Part shown: in pieces, positions 34,844 to 43,756 of the stretch
How positions within the stretch are numbered: position 1 is the first letter of the stretch
Layout: every line of letters begins with the position of its first letter
Origin: Paludibacteraceae bacterium
Lineage (GTDB): Bacteria > Bacteroidota > Bacteroidia > Bacteroidales > Paludibacteraceae
Length of the DNA: 51,046 nucleotides
Direction of reading: 5' to 3'
Assembly: GCA_016937795.1 (NCBI GenBank)
Contig: JAFGVV010000043.1
Span: 1 to 51,046, forward strand
Program-made: the position numbers and the translations under genes
Notes under the pieces: generated by a model
The model's database searches: none
The model's input: the letters and a program-made list of their open reading frames with translations, nothing else
What the model was told of the DNA's origin: nothing

Positions 34844-35494
34844 ATGACAGTAAACGAACTGAAATCAAATCCCGATTATAAATTGCTCGACGAAGTGAAG
34901 CATGATGAAATGAAGAATTTTATTGTGGCTGAAGTGGAGCAACAACCTCCGTTTGCCCGTATTGCTAATATGTATCAAATTGCGGGTTTGCTGGCTTTTG
35001 TAATTGGTGGCTTCAGGGCTTTTATGCCTTTTTTTACCAATCGCGAAACTATTTATTTGTGGTGGCTGCTTGCCGGACTTGTTTTTACATTCACGGTGCT
35101 TATTGCCTTGCACGAACTTATTCATGCAGTTGCTTATCGTTTTGTGGGAGCGAAAAATCTATCCTTTGGGATGAGCTTACGGAAATTTATGTTTTATGTG
35201 CAAGCCGATGGTCAGGTGCTCAATTTTAAACAGTTCCAAATTGTGGCACTTGCTCCAGCTGTACTTGTTTCTGCTTTGTCACTTGTAGGTATGGCTGTGT
35301 TTTATACGCATCCTGCCTTTTATTTTTTCATACCGGTATTCGGTTTACACAGCATCTTCTGTGGTGGCGATTTTGGTCTGCTTTGTTATTTTCAAAACCG
35401 AAAGGATAAAGAAATTCTGACATTTGATGTCAAGGCTGAATCAAAAACATGTTTCTTTGAGTGTTGCAATACTCAGCCTATTGCTGATAAATAA
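34844..35494 (+). CDS. DUF3267 membrane metalloprotease-like protein
   Basis: This 216-residue membrane protein has four or so hydrophobic segments and a zinc protease motif, HELIH (His90, Glu91, His94), at the end of the second. This matches the DUF3267 putative zincin family. Substrate and function are unknown. The gene begins 13 bases after umuC, so it may be cotranscribed, and the radical SAM gene follows 17 bases later. The C-terminal tail is unusually Cys-rich (TCFFECCNTQ). A site-2-protease-like role in membrane protein turnover is possible, but only the motif supports it. Confidence 0.72.
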   Translation: MTVNELKSNPDYKLLDEVKHDEMKNFIVAEVEQQPPFARIANMYQIAGLLAFVIGGFRAFMPFFTNRETIYLWWLLAGLVFTFTVLIALHELIHAVAYRFVGAKNLSFGMSLRKFMFYVQADGQVLNFKQFQIVALAPAVLVSALSLVGMAVFYTHPAFYFFIPVFGLHSIFCGGDFGLLCYFQNRKDKEILTFDVKAESKTCFFECCNTQPIADK

Positions 35495-35511
35495 TTTAAA
35501 ATAAATAATAT

Positions 35512-36285
35512 ATGTCGTTTTTGTTTGAACAGGTAATTTTTGGGCCTATCCGCAGTCGTCGATTGGGTTTGTCGCTGGGTGTAAATCTTTTGCCCATCGA
35601 TGCCAAAATTTGTTCTTTCAATTGTCTTTACTGCGAATGTGGTTTTAATACTACTATGCACGAATTTCCATTCCCAACGCGCGAGCAGGTGGCCGAAATA
35701 CTGGAGACAAAGCTGAAGCAAATGGTGGCCGGTGGCGATATTCCCAATGTGATTACTTTTGCCGGAAATGGCGAGCCTACGCTGCACCCGCAGTTCGAAG
35801 AGATTATTGACGATACCATTGTGTTGCGTGATCGTTTTTGTCCAACAGCAAAAGTCAGTGTGTTGTCGAATTCTACGAGGATACATAAACCTCATATTTT
35901 TAAGGCTTTGAATAAGGTTGATAATAATATCCTGAAATTCGATTCAGCCATCGATCGTACTATGAAGCTGATCGATCAGCCTGTGGGAAAGCATATTAAT
36001 GTGAAATGGCTTGTAGAGCAACTCAGACGATTCGACGGTCGGCTTATTGTTCAAACCATGTTTATTCGTGGCGAGTATAATAATGAAGCTTTCGACAATA
36101 CCACCGATGTAGAGGTGGAAGCTTGGTTGAATGCTATGGAGCAGATTAAGCCTCAGCAAATTATGATATATTCGCTCGATCGGGAAGCGCCCGTAAAAAA
36201 CCTGCAGAAAGTAAATGTAGATGCACTTAATCTGATTGCTGAAAAAGCGCGTTCGCGTGGTTTTGAAGTGTCGGTTGCCGGCTAA
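35512..36285 (+). CDS. Radical SAM protein, COG0731-like
   Basis: This 257-residue radical S-adenosylmethionine enzyme binds a 4Fe-4S cluster through CSFNCLYC (Cys34, Cys38, Cys41). The phrase IFGPIRSRRLGLSLGVNLLP before the cluster site is typical of the COG0731 group, related to wybutosine-synthesis Fe-S oxidoreductases. A glycine-rich SAM motif follows (TFAGNGEPTLHPQFEEI). The substrate is unknown, and bacterial members of this group are not characterised. No partner gene is obvious among the neighbours. Confidence 0.8.
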   Translation: MSFLFEQVIFGPIRSRRLGLSLGVNLLPIDAKICSFNCLYCECGFNTTMHEFPFPTREQVAEILETKLKQMVAGGDIPNVITFAGNGEPTLHPQFEEIIDDTIVLRDRFCPTAKVSVLSNSTRIHKPHIFKALNKVDNNILKFDSAIDRTMKLIDQPVGKHINVKWLVEQLRRFDGRLIVQTMFIRGEYNNEAFDNTTDVEVEAWLNAMEQIKPQQIMIYSLDREAPVKNLQKVNVDALNLIAEKARSRGFEVSVAG

Positions 36286-36388
36286 AAATTATGAAACGAA
36301 CATGTTGCTTCGCAACACCAAGGAGAATGATAATATTTCCGCCAACATGTGAGTTCAATACTACAATTAAAGTACAAATTATTATAGC

Positions 36389-37330
36389 ATGAAAGTACTC
36401 GTTTGTCCGTTGAATTGGGGTTTGGGTCATGCTACACGTTGCATTCCCATTATCCGGCAACTTTTGGCCGAAGGTCACGAGCCCGTCCTTGTGTCCGATG
36501 GGTATCCTTTAGAGTGTTTGCGTATGCAATTTCCCGATTTGCGATATATTGAGTATCCATCTTATTCTGTACGTTATTCCTCAGGTATTTCACAGGTTTT
36601 TGCTATGTTGTGGAATATGCCATCGATCATTTATGGCATTGTTTCGGAGCATCGCTGGCTCGAAAATTTGCTCAAAACCGAACATTTCGATCAGGTCATC
36701 TCCGATAATAGATTTGGTTTGTGGAATGGTCATATTAAGAGTGTGTATATTACCCATCAAATGATGATAAAAATACCACGCGGCTTGAAACTGTTTGAAG
36801 GTGTTTTGTGGCGTTTACACCGCTGGTTTATAAAGCATTATGACGAGTGCTGGATTCCTGATTTCGAGGGGAATGAGAATCTGTCGGGCGACCTCTCACA
36901 TAAATACCGTTTGCCAAATAATGCCAAATTTATCGGACCACTCTCGCGTTTCGATATCCGGACTGACAAAAGCATTGATAATAGTTACGAAATTGTGGCT
37001 GTACTCTCAGGTGTGGAGCCTCAACGTTCAATTTTTGAGCATCAAATTATCGATAAATACCGACGCTCAGGCAAAGATGTATTGATTGTATGCGGACAGC
37101 CTGCCGTAAATAAGCGCACTTATCACGTGGGCGATGTTACATTAGTGTCGCACCTCGCCGATGACGAACTTGTGCCCTTGCTGCGTGGTGCCGACAAAAT
37201 TATTTCCCGTTCAGGATATTCCACCATAATGGATTTATATACGCTTGGTTGCCTGCACAAAGCCGAAATGAGTCCCATTCCGGGTCAGACCGAGCAGGAA
37301 TATCTGAAAAGTAAAATGGATGGAGAGTGA
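36389..37330 (+). CDS. MurG/UGT-like glycosyltransferase, apparently shortened at the C-terminus
   Basis: This 313-residue GT-B-fold glycosyltransferase-like protein begins MKVLVCPLNWGLGHATRCIP, the N-terminal motif of this Bacteroidota family. Near the end it has the donor-site phrases ISRSGYSTIMDLYTLGC and PIPGQTEQEYL. In relatives as I recall them, the last phrase is followed by some tens of residues. Here the protein stops ten residues later (KSKMDGE). No continuation is found in the other forward frames, so the end looks lost rather than frameshifted. A dispersed repeat lies ~90 bases downstream, which hints at a rearrangement. Activity is uncertain. Confidence 0.65.
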   Translation: MKVLVCPLNWGLGHATRCIPIIRQLLAEGHEPVLVSDGYPLECLRMQFPDLRYIEYPSYSVRYSSGISQVFAMLWNMPSIIYGIVSEHRWLENLLKTEHFDQVISDNRFGLWNGHIKSVYITHQMMIKIPRGLKLFEGVLWRLHRWFIKHYDECWIPDFEGNENLSGDLSHKYRLPNNAKFIGPLSRFDIRTDKSIDNSYEIVAVLSGVEPQRSIFEHQIIDKYRRSGKDVLIVCGQPAVNKRTYHVGDVTLVSHLADDELVPLLRGADKIISRSGYSTIMDLYTLGCLHKAEMSPIPGQTEQEYLKSKMDGE

Positions 37331-37420
37331 AATAGTTTCCCTCACTAATCTGAGTTTTTAAGTGTCCTCAAAAACTCTTCAGGGCTGAATACCCCCTCCC
37401 AGTCATAATCAATGCAAATC

Positions 37421-37450
37421 GTTGTCATTCAGAGCGAAGCGAAGAATCCA
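37421..37450 (+). repeat. Dispersed-repeat-like sequence between convergent genes
   Basis: The segment contains GTCATTCAGAGCGAAGCGAA followed by GAATCCA. This closely resembles a GTCATTCTGAGCGAAGCGAAGAATC-type repeat that I recall as frequent in Bacteroidota and other genomes. It sits between the shortened glycosyltransferase and the convergent aminotransferase. A copy count in the genome would settle it. Confidence 0.55.
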
Positions 37451-37486
37451 ATGATTATCACCGGACAACAATATAATTTAAACAGC

Positions 37487-38800
37487 TTATTTTTTATCTT
37501 TCAATTCTATTTCTCCCACAAAAGCCGTCAACCTCTTATCTAACTCCGGAATTTGCTCAGGTCGTACAAACGAAACACAGGCCCGCAGTCCGTTTGGGTT
37601 TGCGCTTCCGGTAATGGCAAGCGAAATCGCACTTATGCCGTAATACAGAAACGCTTTCATCAATTCAGCGCTCGTCATGCCCGGATATGCAACGGTAAAA
37701 TAAAAACCATCCGCCAAGTCGCCGTCCTCGTCGTTATACACAATGTAAAATCCATGTTTCAGAAAGATTTCTTTCATTGCGCGTGCTTTTTCGCCGTAAG
37801 GATGGAGGCTTTCAGTGAAATTAATTTCTCCATCGTTGGCAGCTTTTAGCATAGCTGCAAGTGCATATTGTGCTGAGTGCGAAGTGCCGGCTGTGGTGGC
37901 ATAAAGTACGCCATAAGGAATAAAATGACCCAATACATCGCTGCTGAAATAGTTTTTCAGAGCAGGATAACGTTTTGTACGCAGTTTTTCTGAGATTATC
38001 ATCATGCCAATACGTTGTCCGGCATAGCTGAATATTTTCGAAGCTGAGAGTAGCAAAATATAATTGTCGGTATAGCGCGCCACTGTGGGTTGATAAGGCG
38101 CTACGCCCGGTTGTCCGTAGTCGTGACGGAAATCCATTCCGAAATATGCAAGGTCTTCCACTACTACCGCATCGTAACGGTCGGCAAGTTCGGCAATTAT
38201 TTGCAACTCATTTTCGCTCAGGCTAATCCACGATGGATTGTTGGGCGACGAATAAGTGATGGTGCAGATATTTCCTTCCTTAAGATACGATTCAAGTTTT
38301 TCACGAAGTTTCTCTCCTCTGTAATTCAGTATGTCGAAAGATTTAAAGGGCAGTCCGCACAGATTCAGTTGCGATTTGTTCACCGGAAAGCCAGGGTCGA
38401 TAAACAGCGTGTAGGGTTTCGTAGGACTCGAGCGTCCCATAGCCAACAAAGCCGCAAAACTGCCCTGCATGCCACCTACAGTAGGAATACAGCAAGCTGG
38501 CGATACGTCGATATCCATAAAAAGTTTTGCAAATCGTGAAATCTCTGTTTTTGCAAACGGAATTCCTTCGATGTTCGGATAGATGCGCGCCAAACCCATG
38601 TCCAAAGCTTCGTGTTCGGCTTTTATGCCAATCTTTGAAGGCTCCAGACCGGGAACGCCCATTTCCATGTGGATAAACTCCTCGCCGCTTTCCTGCTCAA
38701 TTTGCGCTACCAATTTTCCCACTTCGCGTATCGAAAGGCGCGTAATGTCGCTTTCGCCAAACTGAGCAAATAGGCTGTTGACAATTTCTTTTCTGATCAT
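37487..38800 (-). CDS. PLP-dependent class I/II aminotransferase
   Basis: This 437-residue fold-type I aminotransferase carries the PLP-binding Lys255 in LLLSASKIFSYAGQRIG. It also has YSSPNNPSWISLSENEL and VVVEDLAYFGMD, whose Asp and Tyr contact the cofactor. The Arg of LRACVSFVRPEQ should bind substrate carboxylate. Its start overlaps the stop of the upstream lipoprotein gene in a TAATG junction, so the two are translationally coupled. It is distal in an operon with phenylacetate-CoA ligase and an ACT protein, which would fit aromatic amino acid or aryl-keto-acid metabolism. The substrate is inferred only from that context. Confidence 0.85.
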   Translation of the reverse strand: MIRKEIVNSLFAQFGESDITRLSIREVGKLVAQIEQESGEEFIHMEMGVPGLEPSKIGIKAEHEALDMGLARIYPNIEGIPFAKTEISRFAKLFMDIDVSPACCIPTVGGMQGSFAALLAMGRSSPTKPYTLFIDPGFPVNKSQLNLCGLPFKSFDILNYRGEKLREKLESYLKEGNICTITYSSPNNPSWISLSENELQIIAELADRYDAVVVEDLAYFGMDFRHDYGQPGVAPYQPTVARYTDNYILLLSASKIFSYAGQRIGMMIISEKLRTKRYPALKNYFSSDVLGHFIPYGVLYATTAGTSHSAQYALAAMLKAANDGEINFTESLHPYGEKARAMKEIFLKHGFYIVYNDEDGDLADGFYFTVAYPGMTSAELMKAFLYYGISAISLAITGSANPNGLRACVSFVRPEQIPELDKRLTAFVGEIELKDKK

Positions 38801-39393
38801 TATTTGTAATTTTTCTGAATCATTCTCTTTAATGCGCCTAATTTATACGATTTTATTTCAGATGTAATCAGATTAGGCCCTGCATAATATCTCAGATATA
38901 CATCTTTTGCACCTGATATCCGCTCAATAATTTCGGAGTCCAGAATACGTGTCATTTTGTAAGTTTTCAGATGTTGTTCACTGTATCCGGTTACTACATC
39001 AACCTTCGACGAGTCAGCCTTCATTATGCTTGAAGTTTCTTCATCAAACTTTGTGAAAACGCCATTTTCCAGCGTTTTGTTATTCAGTTCAATTACTTTT
39101 TTGTCAATGACAATATACATTTTGTCCGATAAATTGAAACTTTCATAAGGTAGGCTGATAATATCATACATTGTATAAATCATTTCGCCATTATTATTTC
39201 GCTCTTTTAAAATGCTGATGTTTTGTGAGTAAGTTTGCTCATTACGTTCGTTTTTGTTGAATGTAGCATCGTAGCGATGACGTTCGATATTTAAAACATC
39301 ATCGTATTGGCTTGAAATATAGGTGGACAAAGTGCAGCGCACAAAAAGCAACGTGATAGATCCGAAAAACAATATTTTGAGGACGTTTTTCAT
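38800..39393 (-). CDS. Small lipoprotein of unknown function
   Basis: This 197-residue protein has a lipoprotein signal, MKNVLKILFFGSITLLFVRC (Cys20). The mature part is charged and lacks repeats or recognised motifs; alternating beta strands seem likely (MYIVIDKKVIELNNK, KDVYLRYYAGPNLI). It starts 18 bases after the ligase stop and shares one base with the aminotransferase start (TAATG), so it belongs to that operon. The lower GC and many Asn/Lys codons differ from its neighbours, which could mean a recent arrival. No function is proposed. Confidence 0.7.
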   Translation of the reverse strand: MKNVLKILFFGSITLLFVRCTLSTYISSQYDDVLNIERHRYDATFNKNERNEQTYSQNISILKERNNNGEMIYTMYDIISLPYESFNLSDKMYIVIDKKVIELNNKTLENGVFTKFDEETSSIMKADSSKVDVVTGYSEQHLKTYKMTRILDSEIIERISGAKDVYLRYYAGPNLITSEIKSYKLGALKRMIQKNYK

Positions 39394-39411
39394 ATTTAAA
39401 AGTATAAAAGT

Positions 39412-40716
39412 CTATTGTTTATTTTTCCTTTTGTCAATCACTCTCACGGCTTTTCCTTCGCTGCGCGCAATGGTTTTGGGCTCAACAAGTGTTACTTTTA
39501 CGCTCAGACCGATGGCACTGTTGAGTGCATGTTCAATTTTCCGTGAAAGCATTTGTAATTCTCTGATAGTGTCCACCATTTTTGCTTCGTCGAGTTCCAC
39601 CTGAAGTTCGAGCGTGTCGAGATTATTTGCTTTGTCCACATAAAGCATATAGTGAGCGCTTGTTTCGCCCATTTCGAGCAATACATGTTCAATTTGCGAT
39701 GGAAAAAGATTCACGCCACGAATTATAAGCATATCGTCGCTGCGTCCTGTGATTTTTTTCATGCGTACTGTAGTTCGGCCGCACTCGCATTTTTCGCGGT
39801 TAAGCGTCGAAAGGTCGCGGGTATTGTAGCGCAAAAGCGGAATGCCTTCTTTGGTAAGCGTCGTAAACACAAGTTCACCTTCCTGACCATCGGCTAATGG
39901 CAGTTTTGTTTCCGGATCCACAATTTCAGGGAAAAAATGATCTTCGTGAATGTGCAGCCCTGTATGATGAATGCAGTCGTTGGCTACGCCGGGTCCCATA
40001 ATTTCGCTAAGTCCGTAAATGTCGAAGGCATTGATTCCCCATTTTCGTTCCAATTCCAGGCGCATATTTTCGGTCCATGGCTCTGCACCGAATACGCCTG
40101 CTTTTAGCTTCAGATCTTTCAGCGAATATCCGTTTTCGGTAAGTGCATCGGCTAAGTGCAGCGCATACGAGGGTGTACAGGCGAGCACAGTAGAACCGTA
40201 GTCGGACATCAGCTGCAATTGCCGGCGGGTATTTCCTCCCGACACGGGAATAACCGTGCAACCCACAGTTTCGGCACCATAATGTACGCCAAGTCCGCCT
40301 GTGAAAAGTCCGTAGCCGTAGGAAACCTGCATAATGTCGTTGTGCGATATGCCCGCCATTGTGAGGCAACGTGCCAGTACCTCGCGCCAATTTTCGATGT
40401 CGTTTTTGGTGTAACCAACAGTGGTGGCCTTGCCTGTAGTGCCACTGGAGGCATGTACGCGTACAATATCGCTCATCGGAACTGCAAAAAGTCCGAATGG
40501 GTAATGGTCGCGAAGGTCGTTTTTATAGGTAAAAGGTAGTTTTACTATGTCGTCGATGGTTTTGATATCTTCGGGTTTTACGCCCATTTCGTCCATTCGC
40601 CGACGATAAAAGGCTACATTGTTGTAAACCCGCTCCACCAGATTTCGGAGGTGTGCCGATTGCAGTTCGCGCATTTGTTCGCGCTCCATGCATTCAATGT
40701 CTTTGTTCCAGATCAT
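39412..40716 (-). CDS. paaK: Phenylacetate-CoA ligase
   Basis: This 434-residue adenylate-forming enzyme of the PaaK family activates phenylacetate or a similar aryl acid to its CoA thioester with ATP. It has the P-loop-like VHASSGTTGKATTVGYT, the adenylate-binding IYGLSEIMGPG, and the hinge region RSDDMLIIRGVNLFPSQIE. The C-terminal domain ends with the catalytic Lys region (TIARSEGKAVRVIDKR). Length and motifs are normal. The ACT gene lies upstream in the same operon, an arrangement common in anaerobes, where it is often linked with indolepyruvate ferredoxin oxidoreductase. That oxidoreductase is not in this window. Confidence 0.9.
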   Translation of the reverse strand: MIWNKDIECMEREQMRELQSAHLRNLVERVYNNVAFYRRRMDEMGVKPEDIKTIDDIVKLPFTYKNDLRDHYPFGLFAVPMSDIVRVHASSGTTGKATTVGYTKNDIENWREVLARCLTMAGISHNDIMQVSYGYGLFTGGLGVHYGAETVGCTVIPVSGGNTRRQLQLMSDYGSTVLACTPSYALHLADALTENGYSLKDLKLKAGVFGAEPWTENMRLELERKWGINAFDIYGLSEIMGPGVANDCIHHTGLHIHEDHFFPEIVDPETKLPLADGQEGELVFTTLTKEGIPLLRYNTRDLSTLNREKCECGRTTVRMKKITGRSDDMLIIRGVNLFPSQIEHVLLEMGETSAHYMLYVDKANNLDTLELQVELDEAKMVDTIRELQMLSRKIEHALNSAIGLSVKVTLVEPKTIARSEGKAVRVIDKRKNKQ

Positions 40717-40811
40717 GTCAAATTTTTAATTTGAAAATTGATACAGTATTTTCAACCTTTTCCGGCTGAAAAAATATGAGTTTATAAATGTGCTGTGCCT
40801 GTAGATTTATT

Positions 40812-41231
40812 TTACAGCAAATCTTTTTCCCTGATGGATTTTAATTTGTTTTTTTCAATTACTTCAAGGGCTTTTTCTTTGTTGTCGGTGCGGAAAACGA
40901 GCATCGATTTGCTTCCAAAACTGAAAGCATACACATATTCGATGCAAATGTCGGCTGAAGTAAAAAGGTCGAGTATGTGCGACATTGAGCCCGGAGCAGC
41001 GTCCATTTCGAGTCCCAGAATTTCGTGTACACGTACTGTAAACTGTTCGGCGCGAAGTGCTTCGAGGGCTTTTTCAGGGTTTGATACAATGGCGCGCAAA
41101 ATGCCATAGTCGCTGGTATCGGCAACCGTGAGCGCTATAATATTAATTTGGTTACGGGCTAATACATTGAGTACCTGATTGAGGTAGCCGGTTTTGTTTT
41201 CCAGGAAAACGGAGAGCTGGCGTATGGTCAT
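40812..41231 (-). CDS. ACT-domain protein (tandem ACT)
   Basis: This 139-residue cytoplasmic protein consists of two ACT domains in a row. The first begins RQLSVFLENKTGYLNQVLNV, and the second spans about residues 70-135 (MLVFRTDNKEKALEVI). ACT domains bind amino acids as regulators. Stand-alone double-ACT proteins beside phenylacetate-CoA ligase are common in Bacteroidota and other anaerobes. It probably senses an amino acid (perhaps aromatic) and affects the ligase; the ligand is unknown. It is the first gene of its operon, under a good promoter. Confidence 0.85.
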   Translation of the reverse strand: MTIRQLSVFLENKTGYLNQVLNVLARNQINIIALTVADTSDYGILRAIVSNPEKALEALRAEQFTVRVHEILGLEMDAAPGSMSHILDLFTSADICIEYVYAFSFGSKSMLVFRTDNKEKALEVIEKNKLKSIREKDLL

Positions 41232-41294
41232 ATTTTATCGATTGAAGGTTGTGTCTTAAAAACCAATTTATTTCAATTTGTCGGTTTTGAATTG

Positions 41295-41324
41295 CAAATT
41301 TAGTAAAATTAATGGGCTTTCAAA
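41295..41324 (-). promoter_or_regulatory. Promoter of the ACT/paaK operon
   Basis: On the minus strand TTTG (41321-41324) is followed after 18 bases by TAAATTTG (41295-41302), an excellent fit to the Bacteroidota TTTG/TAnnTTTG promoter. It lies 64 bases before the ACT gene start. Confidence 0.7.
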
Positions 41325-41396
41325 GCTGAAAAGTATAAATTATAAGATGCTGAATTGCTTTTTTTGCATTTTATAGATGCTCAGTAAAGCATTACT

Positions 41397-41921
41397 TCAA
41401 AATACAAAGTTGACTTTGGTATGAGCTGTGATTTGTTGTGAAGGTAGGTGAGTGTCTGACCACAGAAGCGGTTTTACTGTATTGCCATTTTCAATACGGT
41501 TTGCAAGATTACAAAGTTCTGCAGGATAATAACAGGCGGCAGCAATTATTTGGGGAATACTAAACACAGATAATGTGCTAAAGTGTTTTTGCAAGTGTTG
41601 GCTGAATGTGACCGGGTCTTCAGTTTCAGCATCAATTATCAGCAATTTATTTTGAGAACTGATATTAGGTAAGGAGTCAGAGGCGATATTGAGATAAATG
41701 TATTTTTCCGGTATGTTGTTAGTGTTGTATCCTTTTTCTTTTAGTGAAATAATATTGTTGCTGATGATTCCGTCGAAAAAAAATGTACAGGCGGGTTCTG
41801 CATTTATGCTATCGATAGCAATAAGACGGTTGAACACAAAATCGTTTGTGAGTTCAAGTACAGTACGGCGCAAAAGGCTGTCGGGTGCCGTCATCAGTAA
41901 ATGACACATGACACTAATCAT
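41397..41921 (-). CDS. Protein of unknown function, distal in the lspA operon
   Basis: This 174-residue protein is not recognised. It has no signal peptide or membrane helix. It contains a run of helix (TVLELTNDFVFNRLIAID), a beta-like IYLNIASDSLP, and LLIIDAETEDPVTFSQHLQK, which recalls an alpha/beta Rossmann-like core without a nucleotide motif. Its start overlaps the DUF4296 gene by 8 bases, so it is translationally coupled. The internal ATG at 41909 is an alternative start. It ends the dksA-lspA operon. Confidence 0.6.
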   Translation of the reverse strand: MISVMCHLLMTAPDSLLRRTVLELTNDFVFNRLIAIDSINAEPACTFFFDGIISNNIISLKEKGYNTNNIPEKYIYLNIASDSLPNISSQNKLLIIDAETEDPVTFSQHLQKHFSTLSVFSIPQIIAAACYYPAELCNLANRIENGNTVKPLLWSDTHLPSQQITAHTKVNFVF

Positions 41922-42906
41922 TAAGTAGTTTAGGGGTTTCGGCTCGTGGGTGTATCTTCTGAGTTTTTACAGGCTTTACCGCACCTTCTTTAATCGTTTT
42001 TACAGTATGAGGTTCCTTTTTTACCGGTTTTAGTGTGTCGGTTATGGTTTTCGAACTGTCGCTTTTTATAGAGTCTTTATTAGCATCCTGTTGAATTTGT
42101 TCAATTAGTGTTTTTATGCTGTCCTGTGCCAGTTCGTCGTAGTGACGCATAAAACTGATACTGTCGATTTTTGCATAAAACTTTTGAGAGCTTGTTGTGT
42201 CCCACAAGAGTTCTCCGCTGATTTTTTCAATTGGTAGCTGACGTTTTGCTCTGAATGTCAGTGTATAACGACGTAATATACTGTCGGGATGTAGTAAAGT
42301 GTAAATACTATCGGTAATGCTGTCGCTGTAGTGAATTCTGAAAATCAGACGTTTGTGATTGCTGCTGTCCTTGTCGCTCCAAAGCTGCTGAAGCAATCTG
42401 AGCGTATAGCGGTCGTTCCAACGTAGTTGCGAATCAATAATGCTGAATGCAAGCCGGTTTTTTGCTGAATCGGGCGAAATAAGGTATGCCGTTTTTAAAG
42501 GCCACATTTCTCTTTTTGAATTTCGCAAAGCAAATGTGTCAACAGGGTGAAATTTCCCGCTTTTTACAGCTTCGTCCAATATATTGAGGCGCGCCATGAC
42601 TTCCACATAAATTTTTTCGTAAGTTTTGGGGTGGTTGCTGTACCACACTACAGAAGAGTCGAACCGGGCTTTTGTTATGCCATGTTTTTCGAGTAATGCA
42701 TTGTAGTAATATACATTTTCACGATCATCGGTGTTGCCAAAGCCATTCGCCATAAGTGTGCCATCGAGTTTGTGTAGTTCGTACAAAAAATCAGTCATTT
42801 TGTTTCGCGACAAAAGTCCGTCAGGACGCTTTTCGCATCCGACCAGCACTATCAGTAGTGAAACGATAATTAAAAATCTGCTGTGTTTTTCAGACCTCAG
42901 GTTCAT
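41914..42906 (-). CDS. DUF4296 lipoprotein
   Basis: This 330-residue lipoprotein has Cys24 (IVSLLIVLVGCEKRP). Residues ~30-110 match the DUF4296 pattern (LLSRNKMTDFLYELHKLDGTL and HPKTYEKIYVEVMARLN). The remaining ~200 residues are Asp/Ser/Lys-rich, and the tail after ~280 is low-complexity and basic (KKEPHTVKTIKEGAVKPV). The ATG at 42906 gives a normal signal and overlaps the lspA end by 17 bases. DUF4296 genes next to lspA are typical of Bacteroidales. Function is unknown; an envelope role is inferred from the signal. Confidence 0.8.
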   Translation of the reverse strand: MNLRSEKHSRFLIIVSLLIVLVGCEKRPDGLLSRNKMTDFLYELHKLDGTLMANGFGNTDDRENVYYYNALLEKHGITKARFDSSVVWYSNHPKTYEKIYVEVMARLNILDEAVKSGKFHPVDTFALRNSKREMWPLKTAYLISPDSAKNRLAFSIIDSQLRWNDRYTLRLLQQLWSDKDSSNHKRLIFRIHYSDSITDSIYTLLHPDSILRRYTLTFRAKRQLPIEKISGELLWDTTSSQKFYAKIDSISFMRHYDELAQDSIKTLIEQIQQDANKDSIKSDSSKTITDTLKPVKKEPHTVKTIKEGAVKPVKTQKIHPRAETPKLLND

Positions 42907-43501
42907 CTTTCTGCAATTTTTCTTTTTTTGTTTCCAACGAATCATTCAGATCCTTCCTGAAGAAAAGTAATATAATTACTACTGATACAGTGATGGCCGA
43001 ATCGGCAATATTGAAAACCGGACTAAAGAACAGTACTTCGCCTGCAGCATTTTTTATCAACGGGAAATACAGCATGTCCACTACTTTTCCATAAAATAAA
43101 GGAGCGTACCCACCTGTTTCAGGTAGGAATGTAGCCGCCATGCCATAGCTGTCGCTGAAAAGTACTCCATAGAATACAGAGTCGAAAATATTACCTGCAG
43201 CTCCGGCTAACAACAGCGAAACTGCCAAAATGAACCCCGGGCGTGCATTTTTCTTTATCAATGAAAATATAAAGTATGAAATTCCTGCTACGGCCACAAT
43301 GCGAAAGAGTGTAAGAAATAGTTTTCCGAAAATTTCCATACCAAATGCCATTCCATTGTTTTCAATAAAATATATCTGAAACCAACTGAGTACATCGATA
43401 TGTTCGCCCAGAGCAAAGTGAAGCTTTATAAAAATCTTTGAAGCCTGGTCGATAAAAAGTACCAGAAATATTAGAAGCAGGGATTTTTTTGTAACTGACA
43501 T
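42890..43501 (-). CDS. lspA: Lipoprotein signal peptidase II
   Basis: LspA is the aspartic membrane protease that removes signal peptides from prolipoproteins, including the many SusD, fasciclin and GH32 lipoproteins in this window. The 203-residue protein has four hydrophobic segments and both catalytic aspartates, Asp107 (LLAGAAGNIFDSVFYG) and Asp167 (VFNIADSAITVSV). The loop before the second Asp (GMAATFLPETGGYAPLFYG) is longer than in E. coli, as usual in Bacteroidota. It lies between a DksA-like gene and a DUF4296 gene. Confidence 0.95.
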   Translation of the reverse strand: MSVTKKSLLLIFLVLFIDQASKIFIKLHFALGEHIDVLSWFQIYFIENNGMAFGMEIFGKLFLTLFRIVAVAGISYFIFSLIKKNARPGFILAVSLLLAGAAGNIFDSVFYGVLFSDSYGMAATFLPETGGYAPLFYGKVVDMLYFPLIKNAAGEVLFFSPVFNIADSAITVSVVIILLFFRKDLNDSLETKKEKLQKDEPEV

Positions 43502-43720
43502 GTGTTGAGTAATTTGTATTTTTTCGCAATGCCCATTGCTGTGCTATTTGTGTTTTTGCAAAGGTAAATAAAAGAGCTGCATATAGATGCATGCATTGGT
43601 CCTAAAACAATATTTTTTAAATGATATTGAGAAATTAAATGTTTTTAGATGAATGCTATCAAACAAAATACCGACAACAGATATACCTCTATTGCCGGTT
43701 TTTATATTGAATCAACGACT

Positions 43721-43756
43721 TATCTTTTGTCTTTGCTCTTGTATCTTTATTCTCTC
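43721..43756 (-). repeat. Degenerate purine repeat downstream of the dksA-like gene
   Basis: Read on the minus strand this is GAATAAAGATACAAGAGCAA followed by AGACAAAAGATA, the same repeat type as at 9321-9509. It starts at the stop codon of the DksA-like gene and lies in the gap before lspA. Confidence 0.5.

Noticed and set aside
36291..36392. 33-codon frame (MKRTCCFATPRR...) overlapping the glycosyltransferase start by ATGA
   Set aside because: The overlap is suggestive, but the sequence has no family signature, and much of it is a small hairpin (GTTGC TTC GCAAC) and an imperfect repeat of ACATGTTG; chance is more likely.
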